Of a stretch of 64,000 nt of DNA, positions 1-8,720 are shown one piece after another. Both the position numbers and the translations under genes were made by a program. Within the stretch, counting starts at the first letter, position 1. Each line of letters begins with the position of its first letter. Source of the stretch: Flavobacterium selenitireducens (lineage in GTDB: Bacteria > Bacteroidota > Bacteroidia > Flavobacteriales > Flavobacteriaceae); NCBI RefSeq assembly GCF_014748335.1, contig NZ_JAAVIY010000005.1:62001-126000 (forward strand), given 5' to 3'. The notes under the pieces were generated by a model that made no database searches, was not told the DNA's origin, and saw nothing but the letters and a program-made list of their open reading frames with translations.

Positions 1-235
1 GCTTAACAAAGACACCAGGAATAAACTAGAGAATCTTTTCATCTTTATTGAATTGTTTTTGGAATTTATCCGTTTAATTCCGAAAGAAATCAGGATTTGG
101 CAACGGACGTAAAATTGCTTGTTTGATAACGTATGATTTTAACATCAAAATTATTCGTTTATTGCAATCGCAAAATCACTTTAACCACGCCTTAACAGCG
201 TTTAACTTTACTTTAAATCTTCGTACTTTTGGGAT
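1..235. other. AT-rich region upstream of dapF, no gene seen
   Basis: No convincing reading frame on either strand; a short + frame from 123 runs out of frame through dapF and is a shadow. The useful signal is a perfect flavobacterial -7 box, TACTTTTG, at 224-231. It sits only four bases before the dapF ATG at 236, so if it is used the dapF message would be leaderless or nearly so. I see no good -33 TTG at the expected distance, so the promoter is tentative. Confidence 0.45.
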
Positions 236-1015
236 ATGGAAATCAGATTCTCCAAATACCAGGGAACGGGCAACGATTTTGTGGTCGTCGACAACCGTGG
301 CCTCACGTTCCCCAAAAACGATACCGGGCTTGTTGCACATCTTTGCGACCGACGTTTTGGCATTGGCGGCGACGGATTGCTGCTGCTTGAAAACGATCCC
401 GATTACGACTTCAGGATGGTATATTACAATTCAGACGGAAATCCCGGATCGATGTGTGGCAATGGCGGACGCTGCCTTGTCGCTTTCGCCCGCAATTTAG
501 ACGTAGTTGGGGAAACCGCCCGTTTTATAGCGTCGGACGGGCCGCATTTCGCAAATTTATTCGACGATATTATTTCGCTACAGATGAAAGACGTGGCATC
601 GGTGAACGTAGAGGATGGTTATACGTTCCTCGACACGGGTTCGCCCCATCACATTGAAATGGTCGAAGACCTCGAGAATTTCGACGTGTTCGGTAGAGGT
701 TCCCAAATTCGGTACGGCTCGCTTTACGGACAAAAAGGCAGTAATGTCAACTTCGTGAAGGCCGAAGCCGACGGAAGTTTTTCGATGCGGACATACGAAC
801 GAGGTGTCGAAGACGAAACGCTCTCGTGCGGAACCGGAGCGACGGCGGTTGCCATTGCCATGTACAAGACCGGGAAAACGGCATCTGACCGCATAAGACT
901 CAACGTCAAAGGCGGGCAACTCGAAGTTTCATTTGCCGAAAAGAATGGTGTTTTTACGAACGTTTTTCTCAACGGACCGGCGAAATCCGTGTTCGAAGGC
1001 ACATTTCCATGCTGA
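236..1015 (+). CDS. dapF: diaminopimelate epimerase
   Basis: Interconverts LL- and meso-diaminopimelate, the last step before meso-DAP enters lysine synthesis and peptidoglycan; cytosolic. The 259 residues are slightly shorter than the usual ~275. Both catalytic cysteines are present in family motifs: Cys74 in MCGNGGRC and a second near residue 198 in ETLSCGTGA. The N-terminal KYQGTGNDF motif fixes the ATG. The stop overlaps the start of the acetyltransferase gene by 7 bases, and mltG and a DUF2279 gene follow, so this is the head of a cell-envelope operon. A TAnnTTTG box lies just upstream of the start codon. Confidence 0.96.
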   Translation: MEIRFSKYQGTGNDFVVVDNRGLTFPKNDTGLVAHLCDRRFGIGGDGLLLLENDPDYDFRMVYYNSDGNPGSMCGNGGRCLVAFARNLDVVGETARFIASDGPHFANLFDDIISLQMKDVASVNVEDGYTFLDTGSPHHIEMVEDLENFDVFGRGSQIRYGSLYGQKGSNVNFVKAEADGSFSMRTYERGVEDETLSCGTGATAVAIAMYKTGKTASDRIRLNVKGGQLEVSFAEKNGVFTNVFLNGPAKSVFEGTFPC

Positions 1016-1539
1016 CATTGACGGGAAATAACGTGTTTCTTCGCGCACTCGAACCAGAAGATCTCGATTTCGTATTCGCGATAGAAAACGACGAATCCAT
1101 CTGGAATGTCAGCAATACCCAAACACCTTACAGTCGTTTCCTGATCAGGCAATATCTCGAAAACGCCCAGCAGGATATTTACGAAGCCAAACAATTGCGG
1201 CTTGCGATCGCCAGGCAAGGCAGCGGGAAAACCATCGGCCTTATCGATCTGTTCGATTACGATCCGAGGAATCACCGCGCGGGGATCGGCATCGTCATAA
1301 AAGATAAATTAAATCGCGACAAGGGTTATGGAGGCGAAGCACTCGAGTTGCTCATCAGGTACTCGTTTTCACATTTGGGGCTTCATCAGCTTTACGCGAA
1401 CATCGCCACGGACAACGTGAGAAGTGTGGCGCTTTTTACTAAATTTGGCTTCGTCCTTTCCGGCGTGAAAAAAGGCTGGAACCGCGTTGGCGGGAAGTAT
1501 GAGGACGAGGCGTTCTATCAATTAATAAACATCAGATAA
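1009..1539 (+). CDS. GNAT family N-acetyltransferase
   Basis: A 176-residue acetyltransferase of the RimJ/RimL-like GNAT branch. It starts with LTLTGNNVFLRALEPEDL, typical of ribosomal-protein or small-molecule acetyltransferases. The acetyl-CoA binding region (about residues 100-115) reads DKGYGGEALELL, a good match to the Q/RxxGxG/A motif. The C-terminus has the usual LFTKFGF beta-bulge element. It overlaps dapF by 7 bases and is followed 5 bases later by mltG, so it is co-transcribed. Substrate cannot be told from sequence; SpeG-like polyamine or protein N-terminal substrates are both possible. Confidence 0.9.
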   Translation: MLTLTGNNVFLRALEPEDLDFVFAIENDESIWNVSNTQTPYSRFLIRQYLENAQQDIYEAKQLRLAIARQGSGKTIGLIDLFDYDPRNHRAGIGIVIKDKLNRDKGYGGEALELLIRYSFSHLGLHQLYANIATDNVRSVALFTKFGFVLSGVKKGWNRVGGKYEDEAFYQLINIR

Positions 1540-1543
1540 TACA

Positions 1544-2584
1544 GTGAATTTCAAAAAAATCATCGGCATCGTTTCGGTGGTCGTCGTGACCATCGCCATT
1601 GTTTACGGCTATATCCTTTATCGCAATATTTTTTCGTCGAACACTAAATTCAACGAAAAAGAGGTCGCCATCTTTATTCCGACCAATTCCGATTTTACCC
1701 AGGTCAAGGATATCTTGCGTCCGTATCTTGAAAATCTCGAAAATTTTGAGACGACCGCGGACAAAAAATCATTTACCACAAACGTGAAAGCCGGGAAATT
1801 CATCCTGAAAAAGGGAATGAACAACAACGAAATCGTAAATGCGTTGCGCCAGCCGGTTCCTGTCAAGATCGCGTTCAACAACCAGGAGCGGCTCGAGGAT
1901 TTCGCAGGACGCATCGGCCAGCAGATCGAGGCCGACAGCACCAGTCTTATGAAATCGTTCCTCGATCCCGAATTCCTCAAGGAGAATGATTTTACCGAAG
2001 AAAACGTACTGAGCATGTTCGTTCCGAATTCCTACGAATTTTTCTGGAATACGACAGCCGACAAATTCCGCGACCGCATGGCCAAAGAATATCGCAAATT
2101 CTGGACGGATGAGCGCAAGCAAAAAGCCGAAGCCCAAGGTTTGACGCCGCTCCAGGTATCGGCATTGGCATCGATCGTACACAAGGAAACGGTCAAGACG
2201 GATGAACGTCCGCGCGTGGCAGGCGTCTACCTGAACCGTCTTTCGAAAGGGATCAAGCTCGAGGCCGATCCGACGGTGATATATGCGGTAAAGAAAAACT
2301 CAGGCGATTGGAACCAAGTCATCAAACGCGTGCTCAACAAAGATCTTGTGACGGTTTCTCCTTATAATATGTATGCGAACCACGGCCTGCCTCCGGGACC
2401 CATCGCCATGCCCGACATTACGGCAATCGATGCGGTACTGAATCCAGAAAAGCACAACTACATTTACTTTTGCGCAAGTGTGACGAACTTTGGTTACCAC
2501 GAATTCGCCGTCACAGCTGCCCAACACGAAGCTAATCGCCAAAAATACGTGGCCTGGATCAACAGCCAAGGCATCAAACGCTGA
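1544..2584 (+). CDS. mltG: endolytic transglycosylase MltG (YceG-like)
   Basis: Membrane-anchored lytic transglycosylase that cleaves nascent glycan strands and is thought to set their length. A single N-terminal transmembrane helix (about residues 5-27) is followed by a LysM-like region and the YceG catalytic domain. The catalytic Glu lies in ASIVHKETVKTDERP and the family motif GVYLNRL follows. The C-terminal half has HGLPPGPIAMP, also diagnostic. The start is GTG at 1544, five bases after the acetyltransferase stop; no in-frame ATG would keep the membrane helix. The stop overlaps the next ATG (TGATGA), implying translational coupling. Confidence 0.95.
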   Translation: MNFKKIIGIVSVVVVTIAIVYGYILYRNIFSSNTKFNEKEVAIFIPTNSDFTQVKDILRPYLENLENFETTADKKSFTTNVKAGKFILKKGMNNNEIVNALRQPVPVKIAFNNQERLEDFAGRIGQQIEADSTSLMKSFLDPEFLKENDFTEENVLSMFVPNSYEFFWNTTADKFRDRMAKEYRKFWTDERKQKAEAQGLTPLQVSALASIVHKETVKTDERPRVAGVYLNRLSKGIKLEADPTVIYAVKKNSGDWNQVIKRVLNKDLVTVSPYNMYANHGLPPGPIAMPDITAIDAVLNPEKHNYIYFCASVTNFGYHEFAVTAAQHEANRQKYVAWINSQGIKR

Positions 2585-3504
2585 TGAAAGGCTTGCGCCA
2601 CATAGCCACGCTGCTTTTGATCTTGACCGCCTTCTCAGTTTCCGGACAGGCTTTGGGAGACGAGTTCCTCAAACCGAGCGATTCGCTGAACATCGGCAGG
2701 AGAAACGGCGTGATCGTAGGCGAGGCGGTTTTTGCCATTGGAACTTACGCCGCGTTGAGCCAGCTTTGGTATTCCGATTACGAGAAATCCAGTTTTCACT
2801 TCATCGACGACAATGCCGAATGGATGCAAATGGATAAAGCGGGACACGCCTTTTCGACGTACCACTTGAGCAACCAAAGCGCCAATCTGTTCCGTTGGAG
2901 CGGCATGGACCAGCGAAAAAGTTCGATTTACGGAGCCGCGTCAGGCTTCATCTTTGTTTCGGCTATTGAAATTTTCGACGGATTTTCACAGGAGTGGGGC
3001 GCGTCCGTAGGCGATCTCGGAGCGAATTTCGGAGGAGCCGCGTTGTTCGTAGGACAGGAGTTGCTGTGGCGGGAGCAGCGTATCACGCCAAAGTTTTCCT
3101 TCCACAAAACGCCTTATGCATCCGTGCGTCCGGATGTGTTGGGAAGTTCGCTATCTGAGCAGATTTTCAAGGATTACAACGGACAAACCTATTGGTTGTC
3201 GGCAAACGTAAGATCGTTTTTTAAAGGTTCGGCATTCATCCCGAAATGGTTCAACGTCGCCTTTGGTTATGGAGCAACCGGTATGGTAACGGGTGAAAAC
3301 GATCCGGTCAACCTTGTGTTCCTTCCGGAGAAAGGACAATTGCGGCAATACTACTTCAGCATCGATGCAGACCTTACGAAAATCCGCACAAAATCCCATT
3401 TGCTGAAAACGATTTTTTCGGTAGTCAACACGATAAAAATTCCGGCACCTACCATTGAGGTAAACGGACGCGGGGATGTTAAATTCCACGCGCTTTATTT
3501 TTAG
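2584..3504 (+). CDS. DUF2279 (YfiM-like) outer-envelope protein
   Basis: 306 residues with a signal peptide ending near residue 20 (LLLILTAFSVSGQA). The DUF2279 signature DKAGHAFSTYHLSN lies at about residues 80-95. In Flavobacteria this family is a predicted lipoprotein or periplasmic protein of unknown function, often near cell-wall genes. The ATG overlaps the mltG stop, so it is the last gene of the dapF operon. No obvious catalytic motif is seen. Confidence 0.85.
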   Translation: MKGLRHIATLLLILTAFSVSGQALGDEFLKPSDSLNIGRRNGVIVGEAVFAIGTYAALSQLWYSDYEKSSFHFIDDNAEWMQMDKAGHAFSTYHLSNQSANLFRWSGMDQRKSSIYGAASGFIFVSAIEIFDGFSQEWGASVGDLGANFGGAALFVGQELLWREQRITPKFSFHKTPYASVRPDVLGSSLSEQIFKDYNGQTYWLSANVRSFFKGSAFIPKWFNVAFGYGATGMVTGENDPVNLVFLPEKGQLRQYYFSIDADLTKIRTKSHLLKTIFSVVNTIKIPAPTIEVNGRGDVKFHALYF

Positions 3505-3546
3505 AAAAGATTAACGTGCTGATTTTCAATATGTAGATATTTGGCG

Positions 3547-3554
3547 TATCTTTG
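3547..3554 (+). promoter_or_regulatory. candidate promoter -7 box for the lysozyme-like gene
   Basis: TATCTTTG is a perfect TAnnTTTG. It lies in the 207-base gap between the DUF2279 gene and the next start codon at 3712 and gives a leader of roughly 150 bases. The -33 region is weak (TTTC rather than TTTG). Confidence 0.5.
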
Positions 3555-3711
3555 GCCTCGCAGAAATTTTCAGTGAGATACCTAAAATTTTGAGCAGAAT
3601 CGACTTACAAGTTGTTCTGCCACAGTTAGGTTAAGTCAAATTGGTGACCATTCGTTCTCGAGCGTTTTGATTGTCTTTTTTGGTAACGTCCACTGGAAGA
3701 AATCCAAAACC

Positions 3712-4350
3712 GTGATTAAAAAATGGGCATATTACGTTAGCATCATTACTATTATTGCATTTCTGAGCTCCGGATTCAGGCCGTTCCGGCTCGAAGCTCA
3801 CGATTGGTTCAACACGACCGTTGAAGACCAACTCTCCTACAACTATCCATCGCTGAATTCCGCGGAATACGACAACAAAAAAGTGCCGTTCACGGGAAAA
3901 TTTTTCGTGGCGTATAAAGAAGCTGTCGCGAAACGGGAATCCCAAGGCCAGTACAAATTGGTCAACACATTCGGCTATATGGGCAAGTACCAATTCGGAA
4001 AGTCGGCGTTGCGCGCCATCGGCATCCGCGATTTCAGAAACTTCCTAAACAGTCCCTCGCTCCAGGAAAAGGCGTTTGAGGCGCTGTGTGCCAAAAACAA
4101 ATATGAGTTGCGTGAAGAAATCGCAAGGTACGAAGGCAAAATTGTCGGAGGTGTAAAAGTAACCGAATCCGGAATTCTCGCGGCGGCTCACTTGGGCGGC
4201 GCCGGGTCCGTAAAGCGCTTTTTCAAGAGCAACGGTTCTCGTTTTTTGAGAGACGGGTACGGGACGTCGATCAAGACTTACATGCGCAAATTCGGCGGTT
4301 ATGAAACTTCCGGGATTGTGGCCGACAGCAACGCGACCGTTCAGCTATAA
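3712..4350 (+). CDS. lysozyme-like / transglycosylase-fold secreted protein
   Basis: About 212 residues with an N-terminal hydrophobic anchor or signal segment (WAYYVSIITIIAFLSS). The core has a lysozyme-like pattern: a Glu in AVAKRESQGQY, then FGYMGKYQFGKSAL and later ILAAAHLGGAGSVKRFF, as in peptidoglycan hydrolases of the SLT/lysozyme superfamily. This suggests cleavage of peptidoglycan glycan chains in the periplasm. Start choice: GTG at 3712 puts the signal segment directly at the N-terminus; the frame is open further up to a TTG at 3667, but the extra residues (VFFGNVHWKKSK) do not look natural. A terminator follows. Confidence 0.72.
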   Translation: MIKKWAYYVSIITIIAFLSSGFRPFRLEAHDWFNTTVEDQLSYNYPSLNSAEYDNKKVPFTGKFFVAYKEAVAKRESQGQYKLVNTFGYMGKYQFGKSALRAIGIRDFRNFLNSPSLQEKAFEALCAKNKYELREEIARYEGKIVGGVKVTESGILAAAHLGGAGSVKRFFKSNGSRFLRDGYGTSIKTYMRKFGGYETSGIVADSNATVQL

Positions 4351-4368
4351 ATCGCTTAATGTCAAATA

Positions 4369-4398
4369 AAAAAATCCTGTCAGCGGACAGGATTTTTT
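4369..4398. terminator. bidirectional intrinsic terminator
   Basis: Hairpin TCCTGTC-agc-GGACAGGA flanked by an A-run on the left and T7 on the right, lying between convergent genes, so it can serve both strands. Confidence 0.9.
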
Positions 4399-4409
4399 TG
4401 TTTTTTAAA

Positions 4410-4808
4410 TCACGATTTTTTGAAGCGCATCGTGGCTTCCATCGCGCTTATCACCAATTCGGTATCGCTCAATTTCACTATATTTCCCGGCGGATTCTGG
4501 TCGTCCGGAATGCCCTCGGTCTTCTGATGGATCACTTTGCCATCGTCCGAAACGCTGTACGTTCCCGAGCCGGCGACAGAGCCGTCCGACTTTTTCCCTA
4601 TATATTTCCCGTCTTTCTCGAAACAAATGACGTTGTTCAGTGCTTGTTTTTGTATTTCAGCCATGTTCGGCGGAGCTGGATCGATCGTGAATTCCACGAG
4701 CTTCCAACAACCCAAAAGTTGCTTTTCGACAGTAGCTTTTTGAGCAAATGCGCCATGACCGAGCAAAAGCAACAACGCTGTCGCTGTCAATGTCTTGAAT
4801 ATTTTCAT
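4410..4808 (-). CDS. secreted lipocalin-like protein
   Basis: 132 residues with a clear signal peptide (MKIFKTLTATALLLLLGHGAFA, cleavage before QKA). The mature part begins with LLGCWKLVEF and continues with short beta-strand stretches (FEKDGKYIG, GSGTYSVSDDGKVI, LSDTELVIS), the pattern of small lipocalin-like proteins common in Bacteroidetes. Function is unknown; a periplasmic ligand-binding or stress role is only inference. It is monocistronic, ending at a strong shared terminator. Confidence 0.75.
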   Translation of the reverse strand: MKIFKTLTATALLLLLGHGAFAQKATVEKQLLGCWKLVEFTIDPAPPNMAEIQKQALNNVICFEKDGKYIGKKSDGSVAGSGTYSVSDDGKVIHQKTEGIPDDQNPPGNIVKLSDTELVISAMEATMRFKKS

Positions 4809-4838
4809 GATATGATTTTAGGCTGTAAGTTAGGAAAA

Positions 4839-5564
4839 CTATCCTTTGTGTAGGATAAAAATCGCCGGTCGGTTTTGAAGGTCGGGCAGGTTTTTTTTCC
4901 AGTCCGATACTTTCAATGTGCGGATGAATTCGGTCGGTAAGGTGATGTCGGCGGCAATGCAGAGCAGCGTGTTCGGCTGCAAAGCCTGAAGCATGTCTTC
5001 GACGAACTTGTTGTTGCGATAGGGCGTTTCTATAAACAACTGCGATTGGTTTTTGTCGCCTGACAGTTTTTCAAAATTCCTGATCGCGGTTTTTCGGTCG
5101 GTTTTGTCGATTGGCAGATAACCATTGAACGCGAAACTTTGCCCGTTCATTCCTGAACCCATCATGGCCAACAGAATGGAGGAGGGGCCTACGAGCGGAA
5201 TGACCTGTATCCCGTTCTCATGCGCCAGTTTCACGATGACCGCCCCAGGATCGGCCACACCGGGGCAACCGGCTTCGCTCATCAATCCTACGTTTCTGCC
5301 GTGCAGCAAAGGCGCTATCATTTCTTTTAGTTCCGCCTCTTCGGTGCGTTTGTTCAACAGCGAAATCCGAAGGTCGGGCTGTTTCTTTTCAGGATGTACG
5401 GTTTTGATGAATCGACGGGCCGTCTTCTCATTCTCGACGATGTAGTCGTTGATGAAGTCGATCGTGCGTTTTATCGTTTGAGGCAAAACATCGCCCGGAT
5501 CGTCGTTCTCGCCGAGCGTGGTCGGGATCAGGTAAAGCTTTCCTAAAATCGCAAACGGTTTCAT
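4839..5564 (-). CDS. SAM-dependent methyltransferase, tetrapyrrole-methylase/RsmI-like fold
   Basis: 241 residues. LYLIPTTLGEN at the N-terminus, LMSEAGCPGVADPG around residue 110 and IPLVGPSSILLAMMGSG around 135 are the SAM-binding features of the tetrapyrrole methylase superfamily, whose RsmI branch 2'-O-methylates 16S rRNA C1402. The motif is SEAGCPG rather than the usual SDAGTP, and the protein is shorter than RsmI, so it is probably the YraL-like paralogue common in Bacteroidetes, not RsmI itself. The ATG at 5564 overlaps the phosphatase stop (ATGA), so the longer open frame upstream is not coding. Last gene of the dnaA operon. Confidence 0.82.
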   Translation of the reverse strand: MKPFAILGKLYLIPTTLGENDDPGDVLPQTIKRTIDFINDYIVENEKTARRFIKTVHPEKKQPDLRISLLNKRTEEAELKEMIAPLLHGRNVGLMSEAGCPGVADPGAVIVKLAHENGIQVIPLVGPSSILLAMMGSGMNGQSFAFNGYLPIDKTDRKTAIRNFEKLSGDKNQSQLFIETPYRNNKFVEDMLQALQPNTLLCIAADITLPTEFIRTLKVSDWKKNLPDLQNRPAIFILHKG

Positions 5565-6028
5565 GAGTGTTGTGCCTTTAGCCTGTCGGCTATGTTCGAA
5601 GTGGCTTCGTCCAGCATCGCGTACACTTTGTTGAATCCGTCGTGCAAGCCGAAGTAAGGATCGGGAACGTCCATGTTCTCGCCCGGGAAAAGTTCGTTCA
5701 ATATGAGTTTGACCTTGCTTTTGTCCTGTTCGTTTCTCGCCATGTTCTTTACGTTGCTCAGGTTGCTCGAGTCCATTACGTAAATATGATCGAAATTGTC
5801 GAAATCGGAGACTTTGAACTGGCGGCCTTTTTGTTTGGAAATGTCGAGCCCATTGCGATGCGCGACCTCGATCGAACGTTCGTCCGGGCATGATCCGACG
5901 TGCCAATCGCCGGTCCCGGCAGAGTCGACCGTGAATTTTTCCTTCGGAAGTTTGGATGCTAAAAGTCCTTCCGCCAGCGGAGAACGGCAAATGTTTCCAA
6001 GGCAGACCATCAGGATTTTTACCGGCAT
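5561..6028 (-). CDS. low-molecular-weight protein-tyrosine phosphatase
   Basis: 155 residues. The N-terminal P-loop VCLGNICRSPLAEG is the CX5RS active site of LMW phosphatases (nucleophile Cys near residue 9), and the general acid Asp is in VPDPYFG near residue 125. It should dephosphorylate phosphotyrosine or phosphoarginine-type substrates in the cytosol. Start: the ATG directly before PVKILMVCLGN; the frame is open further upstream but only inside dnaA. It starts one base after the dnaA stop, so it is cotranscribed with dnaA, a common flavobacterial arrangement. Confidence 0.93.
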   Translation of the reverse strand: MPVKILMVCLGNICRSPLAEGLLASKLPKEKFTVDSAGTGDWHVGSCPDERSIEVAHRNGLDISKQKGRQFKVSDFDNFDHIYVMDSSNLSNVKNMARNEQDKSKVKLILNELFPGENMDVPDPYFGLHDGFNKVYAMLDEATSNIADRLKAQHS

Positions 6029-6029
6029 A

Positions 6030-7457
6030 TTACAAAGAGAGTTTCTTGTTGATATCCTCAACGAATTTCTTGAATTGCTTGTCTGTAGAGACGAGGTTGT
6101 CGACCGTCTTACAAGCGTGCAAAACCGTGGCGTGATCGCGATCGCCAATTTGGGATCCGATGTTGGCCAACGAGGCTTTCGTAAATTTCTTTGCAAAAAA
6201 CATCGCCAGCTGACGCGCTTGGACTACGTGGCGTTTCCTTGTTTTCGACTGAAGCGTTTCGATATCCAATTGGAAATAATCCGATACGATTTTCTGGATG
6301 TATTCGATCGATATTTCGCGCTTCACATTCTTCACGAATTTCTCGACGACATTTTTCGCCAGGTCGAGCGTGACTTCCTTCTTGTTGAACGAAGATTGGG
6401 CGATCAATGAAATAATCGCGCCTTCGAGTTCGCGTACGTTCGTCTTGATGTTGCGCGCGACATACTCAATGATGTCTTCCGGCATCTCGACGCCGTCGCG
6501 GTACAGGATGTTGCGAAGAATCGACACGCGGGTTTCGTAATCGGGTTGGTGCAATTCCGCAGACAATCCCCATTTGAAGCGTGAAAGCAAACGCTGTTCG
6601 ATATCCTGCATGTCAACGGGCGCCTTGTCGGACGTCAGGATGACCTGTTTCCCGTTTTGGTGCAGGTAGTTAAAAATGTGGAAGAACACGTCCTGGGTGC
6701 CTGATTTTCCCGAAAGGAACTGAACGTCATCGATGATCAGCACGTCGATGAGCTGATAGAAATGGATGAAATCGTTGCGGTTGTTCTTCTTTACGGAATC
6801 AATATATTGTTGGGTAAAGACCTCGGCTGAAATATACAGCACGGTCTTTTCCGGGTATTTGTCTTTGATCTCGACTCCGATGGCATGCGCCAAATGCGTC
6901 TTTCCCAAACCTACGCCTCCAAAAATCAAAAGCGGATTGAAAGAAGTGCCGCCGGGTTTGTTCGCCACGGCCATACCGGCAGAGCGCGCCAAACGGTTCG
7001 AATCGCCTTCAAGGAAATTGTCGAAACTGTAATTCGGGTTGAGCTGCGATTCGATCTTCAGGTTCCGGATTCCCGGTATCACAAACGGGTTTTTTAACTC
7101 CGGGCTGAGATTGCGCACCGGAGCGTCGACTTCCTGGGCCCGCATAGGTGAACGATGTGCGCTTGGCAACTGTTCCGTGAACGGTTGTTTGTTGCCGTAA
7201 GTATTCTCCATTTTGATTTTATAGAGTAACTTCGCGTTTTTGCCGAGTTCTTTGGTAAGGGCAACCTTGAGCAATTTTACGTAGTGTTCTTCGAGCCATT
7301 CGTAGAAGAATTTACTCGGAACCTGAATATAAAGTGCGTTGTCTGTGAGCTCAACTGACTTGATAGGTTCGAACCAGGTTTTGTAGGCCTGCTCCTGGAT
7401 ATTGTCCTTTATGAATGACAGACAGTTTTCCCATACCGATTGCGCAGTTTTGCTCAT
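6030..7457 (-). CDS. dnaA: chromosomal replication initiator DnaA
   Basis: 475 residues, full length. Domain I (SVWENCLSFIKDNI, residues ~5-90), a short linker, domain III AAA+ with Walker A GGVGLGKTHL near 178 and Walker B VLIIDDVQFLSG near 240, and domain IV with the DnaA-box recognition helix GDRDHATVLHACKTV near 440. It melts oriC and loads the helicase. The 191 bases upstream, shared with a divergent thioesterase gene, are AT-rich but lack a convincing cluster of DnaA boxes, so I do not call oriC here. Followed by the phosphatase and methyltransferase genes in one operon. Confidence 0.97.
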   Translation of the reverse strand: MSKTAQSVWENCLSFIKDNIQEQAYKTWFEPIKSVELTDNALYIQVPSKFFYEWLEEHYVKLLKVALTKELGKNAKLLYKIKMENTYGNKQPFTEQLPSAHRSPMRAQEVDAPVRNLSPELKNPFVIPGIRNLKIESQLNPNYSFDNFLEGDSNRLARSAGMAVANKPGGTSFNPLLIFGGVGLGKTHLAHAIGVEIKDKYPEKTVLYISAEVFTQQYIDSVKKNNRNDFIHFYQLIDVLIIDDVQFLSGKSGTQDVFFHIFNYLHQNGKQVILTSDKAPVDMQDIEQRLLSRFKWGLSAELHQPDYETRVSILRNILYRDGVEMPEDIIEYVARNIKTNVRELEGAIISLIAQSSFNKKEVTLDLAKNVVEKFVKNVKREISIEYIQKIVSDYFQLDIETLQSKTRKRHVVQARQLAMFFAKKFTKASLANIGSQIGDRDHATVLHACKTVDNLVSTDKQFKKFVEDINKKLSL

Positions 7458-7648
7458 AAAATGGCTGTAAATTTTGAATTATTAAAGGTTATCTTACAAA
7501 AGAAAAGAAGGGTCTTCTGTACCTCTTTTGGGAGAACAAATATGTGAACAAAAATCGTTAAAAAAAAATTATTTGCCGGTTGATTTTTCAAAATTATTAT
7601 TGTAAGCAAATAGTTAGAAAAATGTTAAAATTTCTTTATTAAATTTCC

Positions 7649-8062
7649 ATGAGAGAAGACCAAATCCAAGTGCGTGTACGCTATTCCGAAACCGACCAAA
7701 TGGGCGTCGTTTACCATGGTTCCTACATTCCGTATTTTGAAATAGGCCGCGTGGAATGGCTGCGCAGGCTTGGAGTTTCCTACAAATTCATGGAAGATGA
7801 AGGTATCGCATTGCCCATAGTTTCCATGCACATAAACTACAAAAAACCGGCGAGATATGACGAGCTGTTGACTGTTAAAACCAAGCTAAAAAAGCATGCC
7901 TCCGTCAAGATAGAATTCGACTGTAAGATAGAAAATGAAGGCGGTGACTTATTGACAACGGCCCACTTCATTTTGGTGTTCGTGGACATCAAAACGGGAC
8001 GCCCACTTTCGCCTCCGGACTACATCAAAACCATCTTGGAAAAATTTGAAAACGAGGAATAA
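7649..8062 (+). CDS. acyl-CoA thioesterase, YbgC/FadM-like hotdog fold
   Basis: 137 residues matching the 4-hydroxybenzoyl-CoA thioesterase family: RVRYSETDQMGVVYHGSYIPYFEIGR carries the catalytic Asp (in ETDQMG) and the following hotdog helix. Such proteins hydrolyse short- or medium-chain acyl-CoAs; in proteobacteria YbgC sits with Tol-Pal, but here the neighbour is dnaA. Divergent from dnaA across an AT-rich spacer; ATG chosen because the motif begins at residue 7. Confidence 0.9.
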   Translation: MREDQIQVRVRYSETDQMGVVYHGSYIPYFEIGRVEWLRRLGVSYKFMEDEGIALPIVSMHINYKKPARYDELLTVKTKLKKHASVKIEFDCKIENEGGDLLTTAHFILVFVDIKTGRPLSPPDYIKTILEKFENEE

Positions 8063-8117
8063 GTTTTCCGATAAATCACTCCAAAATATTCGCAATTGAA
8101 GTTTGGCAAATAGCAGG

Positions 8118-8720
8118 TCAAACCTCCGAAACTGAAATCCAGAACACGGCATCGAACGCGCCGACGGCTTCCGGTGCGTTGCGCTTGCGTACCGTGAATT
8201 CGATTTCGCAATCCAGTTCCATGCGTTGGGAAATCACGTTGAGATTTTTCTCCCGGATGATCCGCATCACCTTGTTGATATCCTTGTATTCAAATGCGAC
8301 CTTGTAATGGAGATCGATCGTTTTTTCGACGATGTCCGACACTTCGAGCGCCATTTGAGCCGACGTCCGGTAAGCCGAAATCAATCCGCCGACGCCTAAT
8401 TTGACGCCTCCGAAAAATCGGACCGAGACGATGAGCACATTGGTCAGCCCGAACGATTGTAACTGGCCGTAGATCGGCATTCCTGCAGAGTTCGAGGGCT
8501 CGCCGTCATCGTTTGCCCGGTAGTAGGTTTTCTCGGTGCCGATCTGGAACGCGTAGCAAAAATGAACCGCGCCGGAGTGTTGTTTCCGCAAATTTTCCAA
8601 ATGCTGTTTCACCTCGTCTTCAGAAACGACGGGAAACGCGTATCCAAAAAACTTGCTTCCTTTTTCCTTGTAAAGCGTTTCCCCGGATGGAGCTGAAATG
8701 GTCTTGTAAGTATCGTTCAA
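8118..8720 (-). CDS. YigZ family protein (UPF0029/IMPACT)
   Basis: 200 residues. The UPF0029 N-terminal domain has the signatures KGSKFFGYAFPV, YRANDDGEPSNSAGMP and SVRFFGGVKLGVGGL; the C-terminal DUF1949-like ferredoxin domain is present (YKVAFEYKDINKVMRI). Cellular role is not firmly known; eukaryotic IMPACT modulates translational control through GCN1/GCN2. The start is TTG at 8720, immediately next to the TAA of the HAD gene; the product MNDTYKTISAPSGETLYKEK is what the family expects, so a TTG start coupled to the upstream stop is likely. Confidence 0.9.
   Translation of the reverse strand: MNDTYKTISAPSGETLYKEKGSKFFGYAFPVVSEDEVKQHLENLRKQHSGAVHFCYAFQIGTEKTYYRANDDGEPSNSAGMPIYGQLQSFGLTNVLIVSVRFFGGVKLGVGGLISAYRTSAQMALEVSDIVEKTIDLHYKVAFEYKDINKVMRIIREKNLNVISQRMELDCEIEFTVRKRNAPEAVGAFDAVFWISVSEV

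Noticed and set aside
4359..4853. Plus-strand frame opposite the lipocalin-like gene
   Set aside because: Begins inside the terminator and has no protein-like features; the minus frame has a clear signal peptide.
7458..7648. Possible oriC upstream of dnaA
   Set aside because: AT-rich, but only one weak DnaA-box-like 9-mer (TGTGAACAA) and no cluster or unwinding repeats, so not called.
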